DNA of 9,168 bases from assembly GCA_021786215.1 (NCBI GenBank), contig JAJYNT010000018.1, positions 1 through 9,168 of the forward strand. Direction: 5' to 3'. A program made the position numbers and the translations under genes. Positions within the stretch are counted from its first letter, which is position 1, and each line of letters opens with the position of its first letter. This DNA is from Chloroflexota bacterium (lineage in GTDB: Bacteria > Chloroflexota > UBA6077). Of the stretch, positions 1 through 5,249 are shown piece by piece. Below the pieces are notes generated by a model. It made no database searches, was not told where the DNA came from, and worked only from the letters and a program-made list of their open reading frames with translations.

Positions 1-717
1 AGGCGAAAGGTCCAGCGCTCCCGCCATGAGCTTGAGTACGACGGGGACCGAGGCCCTGTCGGAAGCAGGGGGGACCACCCTCCAAGGCTAAATACCCCAG
101 TGACCGATAGCGCACCAGTACCGCGAGGGAAAGGTGAAAAGAACCCCGAAAGGGGAGTGAAATAGAGCCTGAAACCGTGTGCCTACAGACAGTCGGAGGG
201 AGAAATCCTGACGGCGTGCCTATTGGAGAAGGAGCCGGCGAGTTACTCTGCGTGGCGGGTTAAGGGTGTAAAGGCCCGGAGCCACAGCGAAAGCGAGTCC
301 TAACAGGGCGATTCAGGTCGCGCGGAGTAGACCCGAAACCGAGTGAGCTACCCATGGACAGGGTGAAACCCCGACTACCGGCCGGGGTGGAGGTCCGAAC
401 CCGTCGGTGATGCAAAACCGTGGGATGATCTGTGGGTAGGGGTGATATGCCAAACAGACTCGGAGATAGCTGGTTCTCCCCGAAATGCATTTAGGTGCAG
501 CCTCGGGTATTAGGATGCGGCGGTAGAGCCACCGGTTGGATACCGGCCCGGCTAAAAGCTGGGCGCAGGCCCTGCCGAACTCCGAATTCCGCACCCTGGA
601 CCCCGGGAGTGAGACGGTGGGGGCTAAGCTTCATCGTCGAGAGGGAAACAACCCAGACCACCGGCTAAGGTCCCTAAGTCCAGACTAAGTGGAGAAAGGC
701 GTCTCACCGCGAAGACG

Positions 718-775
718 GCCAGGAGGTTAGCTTAAAAGCGGCTATCCTCAAAGGAGTGCGTGCGAGCTCACTGGC
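718..775 (+). other. GTPase-associated centre of the 23S-type RNA (H43/H44), altered loop
   Basis: Equivalent to E. coli 1051-1108, which in ribosomes binds uL11 and touches EF-G and EF-Tu; the alignment here is ungapped. A1067 is kept (734). The normally invariant loop GUAAUA at 1093-1098 reads GUGCGA (760-765), so A1095, A1096 and U1097 are all changed. Around it the pairs 1058-1080 (U-A to G-C), 1062-1076 (G-C to A-U) and the tertiary pair 1082-1086 (U-A to C-G) are changed on both sides, so the fold should persist. Confidence 0.85.
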
Positions 776-1557
776 GGAGCGGTGGGGTACCGAGAATATG
801 CGGGGCTAAGCCTGGCACCGAAGCCGTGGACCCGCAAGGGTGGTAGGGGAGCGTCGTGGGTGCACTGAAGCCGAGCCGTGAGGTTTGGTGGAGCTGCCCA
901 CGAGAGAGAATGCCGGCACAAGTAGCGAACAGGCGCGTGAGAACCGCGCCCGCCGAATGCCTAAGGTTTCCTACGCCATGCCGATCAGCGTGGGGTTAGT
1001 CGGGCCTAAGCCGAGGGCCAAGGCCGTAGGCGATGGACAACCGGTTAATATTCCGGTACCGACTGCCATCCGCTATTAGCCACGGAGCGACGCGGAAGGG
1101 AAGGCCTAGCGCGGCGTTGGAGATGCCGCGTCCAAGCCTGTAGGAGAACGGTGAGGATCGAGAAGTCGACCGCCGGAGAACCGAGAGGTGATGGGGTAAC
1201 TGGGTTGCACCCTTCCGACAAGAAAAACCTCCGCGGCGAGGATGGCGGCCGCCCGTACCGCAAACCGACACAGGCAGGCTGGTGCAAGCGCACCAAGGCG
1301 GACGAGCGAGACTCCGCTAAGGAACTCGGCAAATTGAGCCCGTAACTTAGGGATATGGGCTGCCCTTCTGGGTGCAGGCAGACACTGCCGAAGCTCGGAG
1401 GGGCCGCAGAGAAGAGGCCTGGGCGACTGGTTACAAAAACCACAGGTCCCTGCTAAAGCGAGAGCTGACGTATAGGGGCTGATGTCTGTCCACTGCCGGA
1501 GCCTAAAGGGAGGGGTCTACGTATATAGGGCCCTGAACCGAAATCCCGGTGAAGGAC

Positions 1558-1616
1558 GGGCGAACACATAACGCTCCCAAAGTAGCGAAGTGCCTTGGCG
1601 GGTAAATCCCGTACCA
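1558..1616 (+). other. H69 and H71 segment of the 23S-type RNA (bridge B2a region), altered
   Basis: Equivalent to E. coli 1906 to about 1962. The H69 stem is intact, with the pair 1908-1922 switched from C-G to G-C. The tip departs from the near-universal UAACUAUAA: it reads AACACATAA at 1563-1571, so on an ungapped alignment A1913 is C, C1914 is A and pseudouridine site 1915 is C. The H71 hairpin keeps a CGGG/CCCG core, with G1950-U1956 becoming G-C. There are two extra bases relative to E. coli between about 1612 and 1617. Confidence 0.8.
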
Positions 1617-1898
1617 TGCACCAACGACTTAACGACCCAGGCGCTGTCTCAGCGGAGCGCTCGGCGAAACTGAATTGCCCGTGAAAATGCGGACGACCCG
1701 CGGGGGGATAAAGAGACCCCGGGACCTTCACTGCAACTTGGTATTGAGTCACGGTTCCGGACGAAGCATAAGGCGGGAGGCTGGGAAACCCCGGCGAGAA
1801 AGGCCGGGGCGGAGCCACTAAGACTGCCCAATCCGGAGCACGGACCCTAACCTGGCCCTAGAAGTACTGGGCTGGGGACAGTGCCAGGCGAGCAGTTT

Positions 1899-1911
1899 GG
1901 CTGTTTCGGCC
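1899..1911 (+). other. P-loop hairpin (H80) of the 23S-type RNA with GGG to UUU loop change
   Basis: Equivalent to E. coli 2246-2258. In ribosomes G2251 and G2252 pair with C75 and C74 of the P-site tRNA. Here the stem is intact, with A2247-U2257 replaced by G-C, and the G2250-C2254 closing pair is kept. The three loop bases 2251-2253 (1904-1906) are all U instead of G. The flanks (AGTTTGGC before, CGGCCCCCTCC after) make the alignment unambiguous. Confidence 0.88.
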
Positions 1912-2086
1912 CCCTCCCAAAAGGCAACGGAGGGGTCCAAAGGTCGGCTCAGCACGAATGGAAACCGTGCAGTGAGCTACAAGAGTACAAGCCGGCCTGA
2001 CTGTGAGGCTCACAGGCCGAGCAGGGACGAAAGTCGGGTCTAGCAGACGCTGCGGCACCTGGTGGACGGGCCGCGGTTTCAAGGGA

Positions 2087-2163
2087 TAAAAGGTACCCCG
2101 GGGATAACGGGCCAATGCCGCCAGAGAGACCACATCGACGGCGGAGTTTGGTACCCCGATGTC
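2087..2163 (+). other. Peptidyl-transferase segment (H74 3' strand, H89) of the 23S-type RNA
   Basis: Equivalent to E. coli 2431-2507; no gaps from E. coli 2431 to 2507. A2450, A2451, C2452, C2501, A2503, U2504, G2505 and U2506 are conserved. A2453 is G (2109), U2457 is C (2113), G2458 is A (2114) and U2500 is C (2156). In E. coli A2453 forms a wobble with C2499; here G2453 could form a Watson-Crick pair with it. H89 keeps its CCGCC/GGCGG stem. Confidence 0.85.
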
Positions 2164-2199
2164 AGCTCGCCACATCCTGGGGCCGGAGGAGGTCCCAAG

Positions 2200-2285
2200 G
2201 GTTGGGTTGATGCCCATTAAAGTGGCACGTGAGCTGGGCCTAGAACGACGTGAGTCGGTTCGACCTTTATCTGCCGTGGGCGCAG
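2200..2285 (+). other. A loop (H92), H90 and H93 of the 23S-type RNA, altered
   Basis: The A-loop hairpin has stem UGGG/CCCA (2203-2206 with 2213-2216) around UUGAUG, one base shorter than the usual region containing UGUUC. The G equivalent to G2553 (2209) seems kept. Further on, U2584 and U2585 are both C (2239-2240), A2602 is G (2257), U2609 is C and C2611 is U. The H93 inner pair 2593-2600 is switched from U-A to A-U (2248 with 2255), so the helix is intact although the bulged catalytic-centre base is changed. Confidence 0.85.
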
Positions 2286-2308
2286 GGGACTTGAGGGAGC
2301 CCGCTTCA

Positions 2309-2320
2309 AGTACGAGAGGA
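2309..2320 (+). other. Sarcin-ricin loop (H95) core of the 23S-type RNA, conserved
   Basis: AGTACGAGAGGA matches the universal loop where elongation-factor GTPases dock. The next base (C2666 in E. coli) is A here, the base also found in eukaryotic 28S at that place. This is the one classic functional loop in the molecule that is essentially untouched. Confidence 0.92.
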
Positions 2321-2591
2321 ACGGAGCGAAGGGACCTACGGCGTGCCGGTTGTCCCGCCAGGGGCACCGCCGGGTAACCGACGTCCTGAATGGATAAGCG
2401 CTGAAAGCATCTAAGTGCGAAGCCGTTCCCAAGATGAGGTCCCCCACAGCGTAAGCTGGTAAGGCCCCAGGGAGACCACCTGGTAGATAGGCCGGGGGTG
2501 TACAGCCGGTAACGGCCTCAGCCAACCGGTACTAATGGCCGAGGGCTTGAGCTGGTGCTCGACGGAATGGAAGTTATCTGGTTGTGAAGGT

Positions 2592-2638
2592 GCGAAAACG
2601 GGGCTCGGCCCATATCTACGGGCCGAGCCCCATTTCGC
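2592..2638. terminator. Strong hairpin between convergent genes, likely bidirectional terminator
   Basis: A perfect 12-bp stem joins 2600-2611 to 2620-2631 around an 8-base loop. It is extended by GCGAAA (2592-2597) pairing with TTTCGC (2633-2638) across a small internal loop. Short T runs follow the GC stem in both directions (ATTTCG on +, GTTTTCGC on -). It lies 40-50 bases after the 23S-type gene and next to the stop of the convergent peptidase gene, so it can end both transcripts. Confidence 0.75.
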
Positions 2639-2644
2639 GTCGTC

Positions 2645-3811
2645 TCAGAAGCGCATCGCCAGTTCCGCGTAGATCTCGGCTGCCTGGGCCACCTGCTCCA
2701 CATCCACCCACTCGTCGGAGGTGTGAGCCTGGGCAATGTCGCCGGGTCCGAGCACCACACAGGGCATGGCCTGAGCCAACTCGCTGGCGTCGGTGCCGTA
2801 GGGTGCTCCAGCAGGTTGCGACGATCCCAGGATGGTCTGACACGCCCCTAGTGCGGCCCCAACGATGGGCGCGTCAACGGGGGTATCCAGCCCTCTGTAT
2901 GAGCTGATGATCCGGTCAACTTCAGCGTGGATCCAGGGCTGCTCTCGGTTCAGTTGGTCCAGGAAGCCCCGCAGCCTATCCAGCACCTCGCCGGTAGGAT
3001 CCTCGTCCGGCAGTGTGCGCCAATCGATATCCGCGTAGCACGCGGGAGGGACGATGTTGATCTGCAGCCCACCACTGATGCGGCTGACGGCCAGGGTGGC
3101 TGACCCGCACAGGGGATGCTGCCGCTCCGGCAGCGTGGCCTCTATTCGCTTCCGCAGCGCCCGCACTACCTCGGCCATCTGGTATATCGCGTTGTCGCCC
3201 AACTCGGGCCGGGCTGTGTGTGCGCTTCGGCCGTGAGTCGCTATTCTCACCCGCAGGGCGCCTTTGTGGGCGATGACCGGCTGGAGCCCCGTGGGCTCGA
3301 AGACGACCGCGGCGTCGGCCCTTCCTCCATTCTGAACGAAGAACCTGGAGCCGGTGTAGGCGATCTCCTCATCGACGGCCCCGAGATAGAGTAGGTCGGC
3401 GGGGAGTTCCTCTCGTTGCGGTGCCAGCAGCTCGAGGGTGTGAAGAAAGGCGGCTGTGGCTCCTTTGATATCGCAGGCACCGCGACCATGGAGCTTGGAG
3501 CCCTCCAGACGTGGTCTGAGGCCGTCGGGCATGTTGGAGGCGGTCACGGTATCGAGATGGCTCTGAAAGAGTAGGGTGCGATCGGATCGTGACCCTTTCC
3601 ATCGGGCCAGGACGTTGGGGCGACCCGGTAGCGCCTCCTGCGTGGACACCTCCATCCGCAGATCGCGGAAGAAATCGGCCAGATACTCAGCAAGCTGGGC
3701 CTCCCCCTGACTCCCACCCTCCCCCGATGGGTTGACGCTGTCGATGGCCACCAGATTGCTCAACAGTTCGATCACCCTGCCGCGGTCGGCGCGTCCCTTG
3801 AATCGGCTCAT
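2645..3811 (-). CDS. M20 family metallopeptidase, acetylornithine deacetylase/succinyl-diaminopimelate desuccinylase type
   Basis: A 388-residue cytoplasmic zinc amidohydrolase of the ArgE/DapE family. These enzymes remove an acyl group from N-acylated amino acids, for example N-acetylornithine to ornithine or N-succinyl-diaminopimelate to diaminopimelate. The metal and catalytic set looks complete: SHLDTV with H85 and D87, GRGACDIKG with bridging D114, DEE with catalytic E148 and metal ligand E149, FEPTG with E172, and QAHTSDEW with H363. The lid/dimerisation domain motif GRSAHTARPELGDNAI is at about 194-209. I start it at the ATG ending at 3811, because GAGGTG lies 6 bases upstream; an in-frame GTG at 3820 would add three residues and lacks a clear site. 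It is a single gene, convergent with the rRNA gene. Whether it is ArgE, DapE or a general M20 peptidase cannot be told from sequence alone, and no biosynthetic neighbours help. Confidence 0.9.
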   Translation of the reverse strand: MSRFKGRADRGRVIELLSNLVAIDSVNPSGEGGSQGEAQLAEYLADFFRDLRMEVSTQEALPGRPNVLARWKGSRSDRTLLFQSHLDTVTASNMPDGLRPRLEGSKLHGRGACDIKGATAAFLHTLELLAPQREELPADLLYLGAVDEEIAYTGSRFFVQNGGRADAAVVFEPTGLQPVIAHKGALRVRIATHGRSAHTARPELGDNAIYQMAEVVRALRKRIEATLPERQHPLCGSATLAVSRISGGLQINIVPPACYADIDWRTLPDEDPTGEVLDRLRGFLDQLNREQPWIHAEVDRIISSYRGLDTPVDAPIVGAALGACQTILGSSQPAGAPYGTDASELAQAMPCVVLGPGDIAQAHTSDEWVDVEQVAQAAEIYAELAMRF

Positions 3812-4018
3812 GCTCTGCACCTCAAGGATCTCGTAGTAAGTGGCCGGCCGCGCTCCAGATCGGGTAGTGACGACTTCAGTCGTTGCTTGCTCACAGCGCA
3901 GGGCCAGCGACTGCAGCCATTACTACATCGATGCGGTAGGCCCATCCTATGATAGCGCGATCTCATCCGGAATCCGAGGAGCCTAGTGGATGGCCCCGGT
4001 AGTCAAGAGGGGAGGAGG

Positions 4019-4050
4019 CTTCCCCCTTCCCGGCATCGGGAAGGGGGAAG
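4019..4050. terminator. Perfect 14-bp hairpin in polypurine tract, probable terminator of the leftward operon
   Basis: The arm 4019-4032 (CTTCCCCCTTCCCG) is exactly complementary to 4037-4050, with the 4-base loop GCAT. It is downstream of the HPF-like gene in its reading direction. There is no U tract on either side, so it may act as an RNA-stabilising 3' end or Rho-dependent stop rather than a classic intrinsic terminator. Confidence 0.55.
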
Positions 4051-4076
4051 GGGGGAGGGGGTTAGGTCTGGACCCA

Positions 4077-4107
4077 GCATGGTTCAGGACATCGGTGTGA
4101 ACCATGC
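4077..4107. repeat. 10-bp inverted repeat just after the HPF-like stop codon
   Basis: GCATGGTTCA (4077-4086) and TGAACCATGC (4098-4107) are perfect inverted copies around an 11-base loop, ending 9 bases from the stop codon of the HPF-like gene. It may be part of the mRNA 3' end structure or a protein-binding palindrome. No U tract follows it. Confidence 0.6.
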
Positions 4108-4116
4108 CAACTTCCC

Positions 4117-4578
4117 TCAGGCGGCCTTCCTCTCCTCTGCAGGTCCTTCGTGGTGTCTCCGCTGCTCGGTACGGTTCTGGACCTCTTCCTGGATGTCGAC
4201 CAGCTGGTCTTCGTCAACGGGGACGGTCCGGCGCACCGTTTCGCTGGGATGGCTAATCCGCTTCCAGTGTGTCTCGTTTCGTTTGCTCGCCAGCAGGTGC
4301 TGAAGCTGCCGTTCCAGTTCGGCCGTAACGTTGACGAGACCGTTGTCCAGGGTCTCCGCGTTGGCCGTGGCAAAGAACCGATCGCCTGGAAGCTCCAGCA
4401 CCACACGGATGTTGTACAGCTCGTCGGTCACCGGCAGCCGGTGCAGCCTGACCGATGCCATCACCGCATCGCTCTCGTAGTGGTGCAGCAACCTCTCCAG
4501 CAATCCCAACTTCTCATGAACCAGGGACTGAGCTGACTCTGTCAGCTCCATGTCCTTGGTCCGGATTTTATAGTACAT
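4117..4578 (-). CDS. hpf: HPF/RaiA-like ribosome hibernation factor, short type with charged tail
   Basis: A 153-residue protein whose first ~100 residues fit the S30AE/HPF fold: a start like YKIRTKDMELTESAQSLVHEKLGLLERLL (helix 1 after strand 1), a strand pair around 38-48 and 55-71, then helix ETLDNGLVNVTAELERQLQHLLASK. Family members bind the 30S decoding and mRNA channel region and silence ribosomes in stress or stationary phase. The C-terminal dimerisation domain of long HPF is absent. Instead there is a ~50-residue polar, charged tail (about 104-153). The ATG has GGAGGG a few bases upstream. It is the last gene of a leftward cluster after the BCAM0308/NMD3-like gene, from which it is separated by 90 bases with a strong hairpin. 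Family call is from pattern recognition, and the exact subtype is uncertain. Confidence 0.78.
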   Translation of the reverse strand: MYYKIRTKDMELTESAQSLVHEKLGLLERLLHHYESDAVMASVRLHRLPVTDELYNIRVVLELPGDRFFATANAETLDNGLVNVTAELERQLQHLLASKRNETHWKRISHPSETVRRTVPVDEDQLVDIQEEVQNRTEQRRHHEGPAEERKAA

Positions 4579-4598
4579 AGCGACCCTCCGAAGTCACT

Positions 4599-4652
4599 GA
4601 CGGGGAGAGGGGGAGACGGGAAGAAGGTTTTCTTTCCCCCCGTCTCCCCGTC
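4599..4652 (-). promoter_or_regulatory. Leader hairpin with two alternative pairings upstream of the HPF-like gene
   Basis: The arm 4639-4652 can pair in two mutually exclusive ways. CCCGTCTCCCC (4639-4649) fits GGGGAGACGGG (4610-4620) over 11 bp, and TCTCCCCGTC (4643-4652) fits GACGGGGAGA (4599-4608) over 10 bp. It sits between the NMD3-like stop and the HPF-like ribosome binding site. It could uncouple or attenuate expression of the last gene, or be an intergenic repeat. Confidence 0.5.
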
Positions 4653-4668
4653 GCCCGGTCACCTCGTC

Positions 4669-5247
4669 TCAGTCGTCGCGCGTCCACCTGACGCGGGTGA
4701 AGGCCTCATAGGGCAATCGCTGGACGGTAAGACGCCCTTTGAAGGCGCTCTTGAGACCGCTCCCTATCCGCCGCGCCAGTGCCTGACTTGTGGTGAGGAT
4801 GTAGATGGAGTTGTCTTTCTCCTGGACCGAGGCCAGACGAGCCATGGGATTGGTATCACGGGCTCGCTTCTCCTCGTTCCGCACCCAGTTCAGCACCTCT
4901 TCCCGGTGGCTCTGCAACCAGCTTCCCCTTAGCACCACCTCGCCGTCGAACATCTGGCGCTTGATCCTCTCGTCGGCGGGGCACAACGCTATCTTCACGT
5001 TGGAGTCCAGACGGAGCCGCTGATACTCGTGCTCGTCCAGATGCCAAAGCTTGCCGTCGGAAATGGCGTGGCACACGGGGCAGATGATCTGACCGTGGAC
5101 TGCCGCGTCGAGACTCCTGGTCGGGAAGTTGGATCTTATCCGATCCGCTTCGGTCGGCCACTGGGCTTGGTGCCAGGTAGGCTCAACTCGTCCCGGCAGA
5201 ATGGGTCGGGTGCTGGCCTTCACCACGGGGGTGCGTACTCTACGCAT
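4669..5247 (-). CDS. BCAM0308/NMD3-like (COG1499-type) protein with a partial zinc knuckle
   Basis: A 192-residue soluble protein. From about residue 55 it resembles the BCAM0308 family, bacterial proteins often labelled NMD3-like: ICPVC (C56, C59), then a single CP (C89), then GSWLQSHREEVLNWVRNEEKRARDTNP, the SIYILTTSQALARRIGSGLKSAF segment and the C-terminal VRW motif. Eukaryotic and archaeal NMD3 binds the large ribosomal subunit; the bacterial family has no settled function. BCAM0308 itself lies in the low-oxygen-activated locus of Burkholderia cenocepacia. The second CxxC is degenerate (CPAD), leaving three cysteines. The N-terminal 50 residues are basic and not recognised. Its ATG follows the BON gene stop after 2 bases (TAA CC ATG), with GGGAGG overlapping that junction, so translation is probably coupled. 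Confidence 0.65.
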   Translation of the reverse strand: MRRVRTPVVKASTRPILPGRVEPTWHQAQWPTEADRIRSNFPTRSLDAAVHGQIICPVCHAISDGKLWHLDEHEYQRLRLDSNVKIALCPADERIKRQMFDGEVVLRGSWLQSHREEVLNWVRNEEKRARDTNPMARLASVQEKDNSIYILTTSQALARRIGSGLKSAFKGRLTVQRLPYEAFTRVRWTRDD

Positions 5248-5249
5248 GG

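Larger units (their letters stand above)
1..2551 (+). rRNA. 23S-type large-subunit rRNA gene, 5' truncated by the window, unusually divergent at functional sites
   Basis: This aligns with E. coli 23S rRNA (recalled from memory) from about E. coli position 330 to the 3' end. Landmarks in order: the GACC...CCAAGGCTAAATAC block near 80, the GGAGATAGCTGGTTCTCC block near 462-481, the GTPase centre at 718-775, AAACCGACACAGG near 1262, H69 at 1558-1576, the P loop at 1899-1911, the peptidyl-transferase ring near 1700-1720 and 2100-2285, and the sarcin-ricin loop at 2309-2320. The end is set by the conserved ACCGGTACTAATGG block at 2525-2541 plus the usual tail. No intron, intervening sequence or homing endonuclease was seen. 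Many near-universal nucleotides are replaced while many helices keep pairing through double changes, so homology is certain but function as normal 23S is doubtful. It could be a divergent active rRNA, a 23S-derived RNA with another role, or a structurally constrained pseudogene. Confidence 0.96.
3812..4116. other. Gene-free gap between the peptidase gene and the HPF-like gene
   Basis: I see no convincing gene on either strand here. The part next to the peptidase start must carry that gene's - strand promoter, but I could not pick a confident -35/-10 pair. A 6-bp inverted repeat (ACGACT, 2-base gap, AGTCGT) at 3870-3883 is a possible operator but is short. The part next to the HPF-like stop holds two hairpins listed separately, set in polypurine/polypyrimidine sequence (about 4006-4065). 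Confidence 0.6.

Noticed and set aside
1858..2367. Long open frames on both strands inside the rRNA region, the longest here at 169 codons on the - strand
   Set aside because: They overlap strongly conserved 23S sequence and have no ribosome binding site or recognisable domain. They are by-products of GC-rich rRNA.
1..2551. Simple neutral pseudogene of 23S
   Set aside because: Not adopted as the main view because double compensatory changes occur in H69, H80, H88, H93 and three GTPase-centre pairs. Kept as an alternative because a few helices are broken.
1..2551. Intron or intervening sequence within the 23S-type gene
   Set aside because: Conserved blocks follow each other at near-normal spacing, with no extra insertion or endonuclease frame.
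2552..2640. Possible 5S rRNA after the 23S-type gene
   Set aside because: The stretch is too short and is mostly a simple hairpin with no 5S landmarks.
3821..4018. Specific -35/-10 promoter upstream of the peptidase gene
   Set aside because: A TATGAT-like hexamer is present near 3950 but is on the + strand, and no paired -35 on the correct strand was convincing.
4062..4536. Other frames overlapping the HPF-like gene, 105-128 codons on either strand
   Set aside because: They show no family features, are Trp/Ser/Arg-rich shadow translations, and overlap a well-supported gene with its own ribosome binding site.
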